From: Sinorhizobium americanum
GTDB lineage: Bacteria > Pseudomonadota > Alphaproteobacteria > Rhizobiales > Rhizobiaceae
DNA: 64,000 nt
Direction of reading: 5' to 3'
NCBI RefSeq assembly: GCF_001651855.1
Contig: NZ_LNQC01000080.1
Span: 157,590 to 221,589, forward strand
Below, one piece after another: positions 9,162 through 19,166 of this stretch. A program made the translations under genes and the position numbers. The stretch's first letter is position 1; every line of letters starts with the position of its first letter. Under the pieces are notes generated by a model. The model searched no databases, was not told where the DNA came from, and saw only the letters and a list, made by a program, of their open reading frames with translations.

Positions 9162-10775
9162 ATGAAAGCCTTCGCCGAACTTCTCGGCCGCCTCGTTCTG
9201 ACCCCCCAGCGGAACGCCAAGATACGGCTGCTCGCCGACTATTTCCGCAGCGCCCCCGATCCGAGCCGCGGCTATGCACTGGCGGCGATCGCCGGGACGC
9301 TTTCGCTCAACACGGTCAAACCGGCCTTGATCCGCGACCTCTTGCTCGAGCGCATGGACGACGTGCTGTTCCACTATTCCTACGACTATGTCGGCGATCT
9401 CGCCGAGACGGTGTCGCTGGCCTGGGAACCGCCGGCGGACGTCGTTCCTGAGGACATTCCGCTCGGTGAGGTCGTCGAACGGCTTCAGAGGGCGGGGCGT
9501 TCCGAGGTGCGCTCGCTAGTCCGCGACATGCTCGACCGGCTCGATACCGCCGGCCGTTTCGCCTTTCTGAAACTCGTCACCGGGGGTTTACGGATCGGCG
9601 TCTCGGCGCGGCTCGCTAAGCAGGCCCTCGCTGACTTGGGCGGCAAGGACATCGGCGAGATCGAGACCTTGTGGCACGGGCTGTCGCCGCCTTACGTGCC
9701 GCTCTTTCTGTGGCTTTCCGGCGAAGCGGAGATGCCCCTTCTCAGCACGCCGGCCGTCTTCCATTCCGTGATGCTCGCGACCCCGATCGGCGAGGGCGAT
9801 CTGGATGGATTGGACCCTGCCGACTTCGCCGCCGAATGGAAATGGGACGGGATCCGCGTCCAGCTTGCCAATATCGGCGGCGTGCGGCGGCTCTATTCCC
9901 GCAGCGGCGACGAGATATCTGGCGCTTTCCCGGAAATCATCGAGGCGGCCGACATTGCCGGAGTGATCGACGGCGAGTTGCTGGTCGGCGGAACGATGCG
10001 CACCAATCGCGCCACCGCCACATTCGGCGACCTGCAACAGCGCCTGAATAGAAAGACCGTCAACCGCAAGCTGCTCGAGGACTATCCCGCCTTTATTCGC
10101 GGTTACGACATCCTCTTTTCGGGCGAACGCGACATGCGGCCCGAACCTTTCCAAGTCCGCCGCCAAGCCCTGGCGGCCTTGATCGAAACCGCTTCGCCAC
10201 AGCACTTCGACCTGTCGCCGCTTGTTCCCTTCTCGACCTGGGAGGAACTGGACCGGCTGCGCTCGGACCCACCGGATCCGGTCATCGAGGGGATCATGCT
10301 GAAGCGGCTCGACTCGCCCTATCTGTCCGGGCGGATGAAGGGCCCGTGGTTCAAATGGAAGCGCGCGCCGTTCAACATCGACGCGGTGCTGATGTACGCC
10401 CAGCGCGGCCACGGCAAGCGCTCGAGCTACTATTCGGATTTCACCTTCGGCGTCTGGACGGAGGCGGAAGGCGGCGCGGCGCTGGTTCCCGTCGGCAAGG
10501 CCTATTTCGGCTTCACAGATGCCGAGTTGGAGGTGCTCGACCGGTATGTGCGCGACAACACGGTCGAGCGGTTCGGCCCGGTGCGCGCGGTTCGCGCCGA
10601 ACCGGAGGCCGGCTTTGTCGTGGAAGTGGCGTTCGAGGGCCTGAACCGCTCGACCCGCCACAAATCGGGCGTCGCCATGCGCTTCCCGCGCATCGCCCGG
10701 CTGAGACCGGACAAGCTGCCGCGGGAGGCCGACAGGCTGGAGACACTGCAGGCGATGATCGGGATGAAAGGTTAG
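9162..10775 (+). CDS. ATP-dependent DNA ligase
   Basis: A 537-residue monomeric ATP-dependent ligase with an N-terminal helical DNA-binding domain (about residues 1-200), a nucleotidyltransferase domain and a C-terminal OB domain. The adenylation motif is EWKWDGIRVQL, with the nucleophilic Lys at about residue 227. Motif IV/V elements appear as EGIMLK and PWFKWKR. It probably seals nicks in a repair pathway together with the preceding exonuclease; the essential replicative ligase of such bacteria is the NAD-dependent LigA encoded elsewhere. The start ATG is three bases after the upstream stop. Confidence 0.92.
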   Translation: MKAFAELLGRLVLTPQRNAKIRLLADYFRSAPDPSRGYALAAIAGTLSLNTVKPALIRDLLLERMDDVLFHYSYDYVGDLAETVSLAWEPPADVVPEDIPLGEVVERLQRAGRSEVRSLVRDMLDRLDTAGRFAFLKLVTGGLRIGVSARLAKQALADLGGKDIGEIETLWHGLSPPYVPLFLWLSGEAEMPLLSTPAVFHSVMLATPIGEGDLDGLDPADFAAEWKWDGIRVQLANIGGVRRLYSRSGDEISGAFPEIIEAADIAGVIDGELLVGGTMRTNRATATFGDLQQRLNRKTVNRKLLEDYPAFIRGYDILFSGERDMRPEPFQVRRQALAALIETASPQHFDLSPLVPFSTWEELDRLRSDPPDPVIEGIMLKRLDSPYLSGRMKGPWFKWKRAPFNIDAVLMYAQRGHGKRSSYYSDFTFGVWTEAEGGAALVPVGKAYFGFTDAELEVLDRYVRDNTVERFGPVRAVRAEPEAGFVVEVAFEGLNRSTRHKSGVAMRFPRIARLRPDKLPREADRLETLQAMIGMKG

Positions 10776-10888
10776 AATCCCGGTTTCCCGCCTTCGCCTA
10801 TTTCAGCGGTTCCGAATGAAGAATTGTTAAGGAGAGTTTGGAATATTCGGGCTGTCTGTCTCGCCGTCCGCATTTGCAGGGTCGCCTC

Positions 10889-13555
10889 GTGCCAAAACTA
10901 CACGGTCAATATTTTGGGAAATACCGGCTCTCGCGGATTCTGACGCTCAATTACGTTCCGGCGCTGATCGCGACCGTCGTCGTGCTGATTGCCGGAATTC
11001 TCGCCGACAATCAGAACCGGGTCGTTTTCGAGGCACGTCTGCGCTCCGAGGTGGCGGACGAGCTCAATCCGATACGCTCGCGCCTGGAGAGCAGCGTCAA
11101 CGGCAATATCCAGCTCGTCCGCGGGCTGATCGGCACGATCGCAACCGAGCCCGACATGCACCAGCAGCGCTTCAGCCAACTTGCACGGAGCATCTTCAGC
11201 GAGCGCTCGCAACTGCGCAACCTCGCCGCAGCGCCCAATCTCATCGTCTCGATGGTCTACCCGCTGGCGGGCAATGAGAAGGCGATCGGCCTGAACTACC
11301 GCAACAACGACAAGCAACGCGAGTCCGTCATGCATGTGGTCGCCAGCGGGAAGATGGTGCTTGCCGGCCCGGTCGATCTCGTCCAGGGCGGGCGCGGATT
11401 GATCGGCCGCTTTCCGGTAACGGCCAATGCCGGCGGCAGCAAGCGCTTCTGGGGCCTGATGTCGGCGGTCATCGACATCGACCAGCTCTACCGCGACAGT
11501 GGCCTTGTCTCATCGGCTCTCGCTATCGACATCGCCATTGCCGGCCGTGACGGTCAGGGGCGCGATGGCGCGATTTTCTTCGGCGATCCGGCGATCTTCG
11601 GAAAGGCGCCGGTGGAGGTGGACGTGACGCTGCCGGGCGGCTCCTGGCGTATGGCGGCGATACCGAAGGGCGGATGGCCGGCGACGCCGGACAATGCCTT
11701 GCAGGTTCGCCTGCTGATCATGCTCGGCGGCGTGATGATCGTCGTTCCGATGATCGTCACGGGGTATCTGACGAAGGAACGCCAGCAAAATATCCGCGCC
11801 CTGCGGCAAAGCAAGGATCAGCTGCTCGAGCTTTCGCATCGCCTGAAGATTGCGCTCGACACGTCCAAGATCGGCATCTGGGAACTCGATATCGACAGCG
11901 GCAAGCTGCTGTGGGACAACCGCATGAAGGAGCTTTACGGCGTCGGCCCCTCCGTCCGCGAAACCTTCGACGACTGGAAAGAGGCGTTGCATCCCGACGA
12001 TCTTCCCCGCGCGAAGGCGGAATACGCCGAGACGGTCGCAAGCGGCGGCGCCTATAATTCCGAGTTCCGCATTCGTCTGCCCGGCGGCGACATCCGCTAC
12101 ATCCGCGCCAGCGGCTCGGTCCACATCGGTGCCGGCGGCAGCCGCAAGATCGTCGGCGTCAACTGGGACGTGACGGCCGACGTCGAAACGCGGGCGAGAC
12201 TTTCGGAGGCAAAGCGCCTCGCCGAGGCACACAGCGCCGAACTGGAGACGGCGCGGCACCGGATGGAATTCAACGCGCTGCACGACCCGCTGACCGGGCT
12301 CCCGAACCGTCGCTTCCTCGACCAGATCCTTGGTGACCGCACGCCGCAGCTCGCCGCCGAGGGCAGGGTCAGCATCTTCCATATCGACCTCGACCGCTTC
12401 AAGCAGATCAACGACACGATGGGCCACGCGGCGGGCGACGAGATACTCCGGCACGCCGCCGGACTGCTGCGCTCGAGCGCACGGGAGAACGACTTCGTCG
12501 CGCGGATTGGCGGCGACGAGTTTGTCATCATTCGTGCCGGCGGCAACGCCGCGGAAGATGCGGCGCTGGCCTCGAGCATCATCGAGGCGATGAGCACGCC
12601 GGTCCGCTACATGGACCAGGAGTGCCGCATCGGCGTCAGCATCGGCATTGCCGCCCAAACCGCCGCGACCGACGAGCTATCCCAGATCCTCGTCAATGCC
12701 GATATTGCGCTTTACGAGGCCAAGAGGCGCGGCCGCAACCGGCACGAAACCTTTACCGGCGCTTTGAAGACCGCCGTGTTCCAGACGAAACGGACGGCCG
12801 ACGAGATCCTTCGCGGTCTCGAGCAGAACGAATTCGTCGCCCATTTCCAACCGCAATTTTGTCCGGTGACGCTGGAGGTCATCGGCGTCGAAGCGCTGGC
12901 CCGCTGGGATCACCCGACCAAGGGGCTGATCGGCCCGCATGCCTTCCTGAAGACAGCCGAGGACATCAACGTCGTCGCAGCCATCGACCAGACGATCCTC
13001 GAACAGGCGCTCTTCCAGATCTGCCGCTGGGAGGCAAACGGCATCCGCATACCCAAGGTGTCGGTCAATCTTTCCTATTCGCGTCTGCGCGACGAGGGGC
13101 TGATCGAGCGGCTGGAGCAGATGCGGATACCCGAGGGCCGGCTTTCCTTCGAACTGCTCGAGTCGATCTCCTTCGACGAGAACGACACGACGCTGCTGTC
13201 GAACATCAGACGCATCAAGGAACTCGGCATCGACATCGAGATCGATGATTTCGGCACCGGCTACGCTTCCATTCTCAGCCTGTTGAAGCTGACGCCGCGC
13301 CGCCTGAAGATCGACCGGCAGCTGGTGCTGCCCATTCTCGCGTCACCCCAGCAGCGCCGGCTGGTCGAATCGATCATCGATATCGGCACCTCGCTCGGCA
13401 TAGAAGTGATCGCCGAGGGCGTCGAGACGCGCGAACACGCCGCGATTCTCAAGCAGCTCGGCTGCCACGGGCTGCAGGGCTATGCCTTCGCCCGGCCGAT
13501 GAGCGCCAACGATCTCGCGACCTTCGTCTTCGAGCGGAAGTGGCGCGCCGCCTGA
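10889..13555 (+). CDS. CHASE-PAS-GGDEF-EAL membrane signalling protein
   Basis: About 888 residues. Order: a first transmembrane segment near residues 21-39, a periplasmic CHASE-like sensor region, a second transmembrane segment near 275-295, a PAS domain with PAC-like end (about 310-430), GGDEF and EAL. The diguanylate cyclase signature is intact (RIGGDEF, about residue 540). EAL is present as VEALARW, with DDFGTGYAS and EGVETREH, so both c-di-GMP synthesis and hydrolysis look possible. The start is uncertain: a GTG at 10889 is chosen because the upstream alternative (TTG at 10838) adds a Cys/Arg-rich stretch unlike the family. It stands alone between the ligase and the antiporter operon. 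Confidence 0.88.
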   Translation: MPKLHGQYFGKYRLSRILTLNYVPALIATVVVLIAGILADNQNRVVFEARLRSEVADELNPIRSRLESSVNGNIQLVRGLIGTIATEPDMHQQRFSQLARSIFSERSQLRNLAAAPNLIVSMVYPLAGNEKAIGLNYRNNDKQRESVMHVVASGKMVLAGPVDLVQGGRGLIGRFPVTANAGGSKRFWGLMSAVIDIDQLYRDSGLVSSALAIDIAIAGRDGQGRDGAIFFGDPAIFGKAPVEVDVTLPGGSWRMAAIPKGGWPATPDNALQVRLLIMLGGVMIVVPMIVTGYLTKERQQNIRALRQSKDQLLELSHRLKIALDTSKIGIWELDIDSGKLLWDNRMKELYGVGPSVRETFDDWKEALHPDDLPRAKAEYAETVASGGAYNSEFRIRLPGGDIRYIRASGSVHIGAGGSRKIVGVNWDVTADVETRARLSEAKRLAEAHSAELETARHRMEFNALHDPLTGLPNRRFLDQILGDRTPQLAAEGRVSIFHIDLDRFKQINDTMGHAAGDEILRHAAGLLRSSARENDFVARIGGDEFVIIRAGGNAAEDAALASSIIEAMSTPVRYMDQECRIGVSIGIAAQTAATDELSQILVNADIALYEAKRRGRNRHETFTGALKTAVFQTKRTADEILRGLEQNEFVAHFQPQFCPVTLEVIGVEALARWDHPTKGLIGPHAFLKTAEDINVVAAIDQTILEQALFQICRWEANGIRIPKVSVNLSYSRLRDEGLIERLEQMRIPEGRLSFELLESISFDENDTTLLSNIRRIKELGIDIEIDDFGTGYASILSLLKLTPRRLKIDRQLVLPILASPQQRRLVESIIDIGTSLGIEVIAEGVETREHAAILKQLGCHGLQGYAFARPMSANDLATFVFERKWRAA

Positions 13556-13803
13556 GGGCTCCCTCGGAAACGCGGCGCTCTGGCGCCGGGGCATTTGTCT
13601 CGCCGGGCGGCCGTGTTTTTCTCTGCCGGAAGGCTTGGCAGTAGAGCGCAAAAAAGTCATAAAAACATATGCCTCTGCCGCTTCGCGGATCATCCGGGCA
13701 TGCCTGGTGACCGTTGCTTCGGCGGCCGTCCCATCGGAACCAGTCGTTCCAATCTCCGAAACACGCCGACCGAGAGGGCTGAACGATCGAATACGCGGAA
13801 AAA

Positions 13804-16716
13804 TTGCTGTCAGTCTTCATTCTTGCCCCGTTCGGGGGAAGCCTCATCGCAATCTTCTTTCCGTCCGATCAACGCGGCGCCACGGCCTGGTTCGCGGGTG
13901 CGATCGCCCTCATCTGCTTCCTGGTGACCGCCGGCCTCTACCCCTTCGTCGCCACCGGCGGCGTGCTTCGCTTCGAGCTCGACTGGATCCCCGAACTCGG
14001 GCTGAACTTCAAATTGCGCATGGACGGCTTTGCCTGGCTGTTTTCGGCGCTGATCACCGCCATCGGCTTTCTGGTCGTCCTCTACGCCCGCTACTACATG
14101 GCCGAGGAAGACCCGGTGCCGCGCTTCTTCGCGCTCTTTCTCGCCTTCATGGGATCGATGCTTGGTGTCGTGCTTTCCGGCAACCTCATCCTGCTCGCCG
14201 TCTTCTGGGAACTGACGAGCATCGTTTCCTTCCTGCTGATCGGCTACTGGCATCACAATGCCCATGCCCGCGATGGCGCACGTATCGCCCTGACAATGAC
14301 GGGCATTGGCGGCCTTGCGCTGCTGGTCGGCCTGCTGCTGATCGGACGCGCCGTTGGCAGCTACGATCTCGACGCCGTGCTCGCCTCGGGCGAGGCGATC
14401 CGCAACGATCCGCTCTACAATGCGATCCTGGTTCTCATCCTGCTCGGCGCCCTGACGAAGAGCGCGCAGTTTCCCTTTCATTTCTGGCTGCCGCATGCCA
14501 TGGCGGCACCGACACCGGTTTCGGCCTATCTGCACTCGGCGACGATGGTGAAGGCGGGCGTTTTCCTGCTGGCGCGGCTATGGCCGGTGATGGCCGGCAC
14601 GGAAGCCTGGTTCTGGATCGTCGGCCTTGCAGGGCTGACGACGCTGCTGCTCGGCGCCTATTTCGCGATCTTCCAACAGGACCTGAAGGGGCTGCTCGCC
14701 TATTCGACGATCAGCCATCTGGGGCTAATCACCGTTCTCCTGAGCCTCGGCAGCCCGCTGGCTGCCGTCGCCGCGGTCTTCCATATCGTCAACCACGCGA
14801 CCTTCAAGGCCTCGCTGTTCATGGCCGCCGGCATCATCGTCCATGAAACCGGCACGCGCGACATGCGCCGGCTGAGCGGCCTTTTCCATTACATGCCGAT
14901 CACCGCGACGCTCGCCATGGTGGCGAGTGCCGCCATGGCCGGCGTGCCGCTGCTCAACGGCTTCCTGTCGAAGGAAATGTTCTTCGCCGAGGCTATCGAG
15001 ACGCATCTCGTCAATGCGCTCGATTCGGCGACGCCCTATGTCGCGACGATTGCCAGCATGTTTGCGGTCACCTATTCGCTGCGCTTCATTCACAGCGTCT
15101 TCTTCGGGCCGCTGCCGTCCGACCTGCCGAAGAAGCCGCACGAACCGCCGCGCTGGATGCGCGCCCCCGTCGATTTCCTGGTGCTCGCCTGTCTGGTCGT
15201 CGGCATCATTCCGGCGCAAACGATCGGGCCCTTCCTGGATGCCGCTGTCGTCTCGATCCTGCGCGAGGATACGCCGAGCTACAGCCTGGCCGTCTGGCAC
15301 GGCCTGAACATCCCGCTGATCATGAGCTTCGTGGCGCTCTCAGGCGGCGTCGGTCTCTATTTCCTGATGCGCTCCTATCTTGCGACGGGCACAGAGGGTC
15401 CGCCGGTCTTCCGCCTGCTCCAGGGGCAGCGCATCTTCGAGCGCGTTCTGGTGACGCTGTCGTGGAAATGGGCCCGCTCGCTCGAGCAGCGCCTCGGCAC
15501 CCGCCATCTGCAGCCACAGATGCGGCTCCTGGTGTCCCTGGCGCTCGCCGCCGGGGCCCTGCCGCTTGCTCTTGGCGGCTTTCGGCTGCCGCCGCTCATC
15601 GTCCGCGGCATCGATCCGGCTTTCGCCCTGCTTTGGGGTGTCGGCATCGCCTGCGCTGTCGGCTCGGCAATCCTGGCGAAATTCCACCGTTTGGCATCGC
15701 TCGTGCTGCTCGGCGGAGCTGGGCTCGTCACCTGCATCACCTTCGTCTGGCTGTCTGCTCCCGACCTTGCCGTCACCCAACTCCTCGTCGAGATCGTCAC
15801 CACGGTGCTCATCCTGCTCGGTCTGCGCTGGCTGCCGAAGCGCATCGAGGAGCCCGCGACGGCGGATATTCCGATGAAGGTCCGCTTCCGGCGCCTGCGC
15901 GACTTCCTGCTCGCGACCATGGCGGGCGGCGGCGTGGCGCTCGTCGCCTACACGGTGATGACCCGGCCCCTGGTGCCGGAGACCATCGCCGGCTACTTCC
16001 TCGGACAGGCCTATCACGAGGGCGGCGGCACAAATGTCGTCAACGTCATTCTTGTGGATTTCCGCGGCTTCGACACGCTCGGCGAGATTGCCGTCCTCTG
16101 CATCGTCGCGCTCACGGTCTTTGCGCTGCTGCTGCGCTTCCGCCCGCACCTGGACAGCTTGGAAACGCCCGAACAGCAAAGAGTGCAAAACGCCTATGAC
16201 GACGATCACCCGGAGCGGGCCGAGGGCGACAGCGTCGCCGAATATCTTCACATCCCTTCGGTGATCATGCGCTGGATGTTTCCCGTCACCGGCATGCTCG
16301 CCGCCTATCTGTTCCTGCGCGGCCACGACCTGCCGGGCGGCGGCTTTGCAGCAGGAATAGCCATGTCGATCGGCTTCATCCTGCAATATATGTCGGGCGG
16401 CACCCGCTGGGTGGAGGAGCGGTTGCGCATTCACCCGCTTCGCTGGATGAGCATCGGTCTCCTCGTCGCCCTGGCGACGGGCGTCGGATCCTGGCTCTTC
16501 GGCTACCCGTTCCTCACATCGCGCGCCGAATATGCCAGCCTGCCGGTCATCGGCAAGGTTCCGCTCGCAAGCGCCATCCTCTTCGACCTCGGCGTCTTCT
16601 CCCTGGTGCTCGGCGCCACGGTGCTGATGCTCATCGCGCTGGCGCACCAGTCGGTCCGCCGCGCTGCCCGCGTCCACGCGCGGGCGGCGCGACCCGAAAG
16701 GGAGGCGGCACAGTAA
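13804..16716 (+). CDS. mrpA: Monovalent cation/H+ antiporter subunit A (MrpA-MrpB fusion)
   Basis: The large subunit of the multi-gene Mrp/Mnh/Pha antiporter, an inner-membrane complex that exchanges Na+ or K+ for protons and is related to complex I. The first ~550 residues are a NuoL-like proton-translocating domain (TKSAQFPFHFWLPHAMAAPT with the conserved Lys and His region). The last ~150 residues carry the MrpB/MnhB signature (LPGGGFAAGIAMSIGF), so A and B are fused, as in the rhizobial Pha1 (phaAB) type; no separate mrpB follows. The start is unclear: the reading frame is closed by a TGA at 13780, no ATG or GTG follows it nearby, and TTG at 13804 is the first accepted start. Confidence 0.9.
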   Translation: MLSVFILAPFGGSLIAIFFPSDQRGATAWFAGAIALICFLVTAGLYPFVATGGVLRFELDWIPELGLNFKLRMDGFAWLFSALITAIGFLVVLYARYYMAEEDPVPRFFALFLAFMGSMLGVVLSGNLILLAVFWELTSIVSFLLIGYWHHNAHARDGARIALTMTGIGGLALLVGLLLIGRAVGSYDLDAVLASGEAIRNDPLYNAILVLILLGALTKSAQFPFHFWLPHAMAAPTPVSAYLHSATMVKAGVFLLARLWPVMAGTEAWFWIVGLAGLTTLLLGAYFAIFQQDLKGLLAYSTISHLGLITVLLSLGSPLAAVAAVFHIVNHATFKASLFMAAGIIVHETGTRDMRRLSGLFHYMPITATLAMVASAAMAGVPLLNGFLSKEMFFAEAIETHLVNALDSATPYVATIASMFAVTYSLRFIHSVFFGPLPSDLPKKPHEPPRWMRAPVDFLVLACLVVGIIPAQTIGPFLDAAVVSILREDTPSYSLAVWHGLNIPLIMSFVALSGGVGLYFLMRSYLATGTEGPPVFRLLQGQRIFERVLVTLSWKWARSLEQRLGTRHLQPQMRLLVSLALAAGALPLALGGFRLPPLIVRGIDPAFALLWGVGIACAVGSAILAKFHRLASLVLLGGAGLVTCITFVWLSAPDLAVTQLLVEIVTTVLILLGLRWLPKRIEEPATADIPMKVRFRRLRDFLLATMAGGGVALVAYTVMTRPLVPETIAGYFLGQAYHEGGGTNVVNVILVDFRGFDTLGEIAVLCIVALTVFALLLRFRPHLDSLETPEQQRVQNAYDDDHPERAEGDSVAEYLHIPSVIMRWMFPVTGMLAAYLFLRGHDLPGGGFAAGIAMSIGFILQYMSGGTRWVEERLRIHPLRWMSIGLLVALATGVGSWLFGYPFLTSRAEYASLPVIGKVPLASAILFDLGVFSLVLGATVLMLIALAHQSVRRAARVHARAARPEREAAQ

Positions 16717-17066
16717 TGGAGCTCATTCTTTCCGCCGGCATCGGCGCACTGGCCGCATCGGGCGTCTATCTTCTCCTGAGACCGCGAACCTATCAGGTGA
16801 TCATCGGGCTTGCGCTGCTCTCCTATGCGGTCAACCTCTTCATCTTCAGCATGGGGAGGCTCCGGGTGAACGCCCCGCCGGTGCTCGAACCCGGCGGCGC
16901 GGGCGACCTCTTGCGCTATACCGATCCCGTGCCGCAGGCCCTCGTACTGACTGCGATCGTCATCGGCTTCGCGATGACCGCGCTTTTCCTCGTCGTGCTG
17001 CTCGCGTCACGCGGCTTCACCGGCACCGACCATGTCGACGGAAGGGAGCCGCCGCGTGGTGACTGA
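16716..17066 (+). CDS. mrpC: Antiporter subunit C (MrpC, NuoK-like)
   Basis: A 116-residue protein with three hydrophobic helices, homologous to NuoK and to MnhC/PhaC. The conserved stretch YQVIIGLALLSYAVNLFIF is visible around residues 27-45. The ATG overlaps the last base of the mrpA stop codon (TAATG), which indicates translational coupling. The C-terminal end overlaps the beginning of mrpD by several bases. Confidence 0.92.
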   Translation: MELILSAGIGALAASGVYLLLRPRTYQVIIGLALLSYAVNLFIFSMGRLRVNAPPVLEPGGAGDLLRYTDPVPQALVLTAIVIGFAMTALFLVVLLASRGFTGTDHVDGREPPRGD

Positions 17067-18678
17067 TTGGCTGCACCATCTCCTGATCTTGCCGATCCTG
17101 CTGCCGCTCGCCGTCGCGGCGGTGTTGATCCCGATCGACGAGCGCGAGCGCACCCTGAAGGGAGCGATCGGCTTCGCATCGACGCTCGTCGTCTTCATCG
17201 TCACGATGATCCTGATGCGGCTTGCGGCGGCAGGCGAAGGCAGCCTGCCGGGCGGCGGCGTCTACCAGCTCGGCAATTGGCCGGCGCCGTTCGGCATCGT
17301 CCTCGTCCTCGACCGGTTGTCGGCGCTGATGCTCTGCCTTGCGAGCGGCCTGGCGCTTGCCGCGCAAGCCTATTCGATGGCCCGCTGGCACACGGCCGGT
17401 CACCATTTCCACTCGCTGTTTCAACTGCTCGTCGCCGGTCTAAACGGCGCCTTCCTGACGGGCGACCTGTTCAACCTCTTCGTGTTCTTCGAGATGATGC
17501 TTGCGGCTTCCTACGGACTGCTGCTGCACGGCTCTGGCCCGCTTCGCGTCAAGGCCGGGCTGCACTACGTCGCCATCAATCTCGCCGCCTCGTCGCTGTT
17601 CCTGATCGGTGTCAGCCTGATCTACGGCGCCACCGGCACCCTCAACATGGCGGATCTCGCCACGAAGCTCGCCACGCTCGCGCCGGAAAGCCGGCGGCTG
17701 GTCGAAACCGGCGCCGCGGTGCTCGGCGTCGCCTTTCTCGTCAAGGCGGGCATGTGGCCGCTGAGCTTCTGGCTGCCGGCGGCCTATGCGGCAGCGACCC
17801 CGCCGGTCGCCGCTGTCTTCGCCATACTCACGAAGGTCGGCATCTACGTCATCCTCCGCCTGCACATGCTCGTCTTCCGGACAGCGGCCGGCGCATCGGC
17901 CGGCTTCGGCCAGGACTGGCTTCTGACCGGCGGCATGCTGACGATCGCTTTCGGCACCATCGGCGTGCTTGCTTCGCAGGCCATGGGCCGGCTGGCGGCG
18001 TATTCCGTCCTCGTCTCTTCTGGAACGCTGCTCGCGGCGATCGGCCTCGGACGACCGGAAATGCTCGCCGGCGCCCTTCTCTATCTGGTCAGCTCGACGC
18101 TGACGATTGCCGCCTTCTTCCTGCTCATCGAACTCGTCGAACGCGGCCGTGATGCCGGCGCCGACGTTCTGGCGGTGACGATGGAAGCCTATGGCGACTT
18201 CGACGAGAACGAGGAAGAGGAGGAAGTGGGCGTCGCCATTCCTGGCACGATGGCCATTCTCGGTCTCTGCTTCTGCCTCTGCGCCATTCTGCTGTCGGGC
18301 CTGCCGCCCCTTTCGGGCTTCATCGCCAAATTCGCACTGCTGCGCGGGCTCTTCAACGGGCCCGAGGCGAACCAGGCGATCCCGATTTCCGCTGGCGACT
18401 GGACATATGTGGCGCTTCTCATCCTTTCGGGCCTCGCCGCCATGATCGCCCTGAACCGTGTCGGCATCCGCACCTTCTGGGCGTCGATCGAGGGAACCAT
18501 ACCGCGCGTCGTCGTCATCGAGATCACGCCGGTTGCCATTCTCCTCGCCGCCTGCGTCTTCCTGAGCTTCCAGGCCGGCCCCGCGATGCGATACATGCAG
18601 GCGACCGCCGACGATCTGCTCGCCCCCCTTGTCCATAGCGAGCGGGTCCTCTCCGCGCCCAGGGCGGGAGGTCAATAG
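17059..18678 (+). CDS. mrpD: Antiporter subunit D (MrpD, NuoN/NuoL-like)
   Basis: About 539 residues, a second proton-translocating antiporter-like subunit with the conserved core VKAGMWPLSFWLPAAYAAAT and many transmembrane helices. A GTG at 17059 is chosen as start because AAGGGAG lies ten bases upstream and the protein then begins MTDWLHH; an ATG at 17032 would give a nine-residue extension without a ribosome-binding site. The acidic loop DFDENEEEEEV (around residues 381-391) is a cytoplasmic or periplasmic loop specific to this homologue group. Part of the overlapping mrp operon. Confidence 0.92.
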   Translation: MTDWLHHLLILPILLPLAVAAVLIPIDERERTLKGAIGFASTLVVFIVTMILMRLAAAGEGSLPGGGVYQLGNWPAPFGIVLVLDRLSALMLCLASGLALAAQAYSMARWHTAGHHFHSLFQLLVAGLNGAFLTGDLFNLFVFFEMMLAASYGLLLHGSGPLRVKAGLHYVAINLAASSLFLIGVSLIYGATGTLNMADLATKLATLAPESRRLVETGAAVLGVAFLVKAGMWPLSFWLPAAYAAATPPVAAVFAILTKVGIYVILRLHMLVFRTAAGASAGFGQDWLLTGGMLTIAFGTIGVLASQAMGRLAAYSVLVSSGTLLAAIGLGRPEMLAGALLYLVSSTLTIAAFFLLIELVERGRDAGADVLAVTMEAYGDFDENEEEEEVGVAIPGTMAILGLCFCLCAILLSGLPPLSGFIAKFALLRGLFNGPEANQAIPISAGDWTYVALLILSGLAAMIALNRVGIRTFWASIEGTIPRVVVIEITPVAILLAACVFLSFQAGPAMRYMQATADDLLAPLVHSERVLSAPRAGGQ

Positions 18679-18680
18679 CG

Positions 18681-19166
18681 ATGCGTGCCTGGCTCCCCTA
18701 TCCGCTGTTCTCGATCGCCCTCTTCCTCATGTGGTTGTTGCTCAACCAATCGGTTGCACCGGGCTCGATTGTCGTCGGCGTCTTCCTGAGCGCGCTGCTC
18801 GGCTGGGTCCTGGTGAAGCTGCAGCCGACCCGATCGCGGCTGCACCGTCTAGGACTTATGGGAAGCCTCGCGCTTGCGGTCGCCGCCGACATCGTTCGCT
18901 CGAATGTTGCCGTTGCGGGGATCATCCTGCGAGCCCGGGGCAGGCCGGCGAACACCGGGTTCATGAGCGTCGACGTCGATCTGGAAAACGAGAACGCGCT
19001 GGCGCTGCTCGCCTGCATCCTGACGGCGACCCCCGGCACCGCTTGGCTAGAATACGACCGGCGCCGGAAGAGCCTGCTCATACATGTGCTCGATATCGAC
19101 AACGAGGATCTGTGGCGGCGAACGGTCAAGCGCTACGCAGCAGGACTGAAGGAGATACTTCAATGA
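18681..19166 (+). CDS. mrpE: Antiporter subunit E (MrpE)
   Basis: A 161-residue MnhE/PhaE-family protein: an N-terminal membrane part (two to three helices) and a soluble C-terminal domain, including the family sequence LACILTATPGTAWLEYD. It starts two bases after the mrpD stop, and its stop overlaps the mrpF start (ATGA). No catalytic function is assigned to this subunit; it is needed for complex assembly in studied systems. Confidence 0.9.
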   Translation: MRAWLPYPLFSIALFLMWLLLNQSVAPGSIVVGVFLSALLGWVLVKLQPTRSRLHRLGLMGSLALAVAADIVRSNVAVAGIILRARGRPANTGFMSVDVDLENENALALLACILTATPGTAWLEYDRRRKSLLIHVLDIDNEDLWRRTVKRYAAGLKEILQ

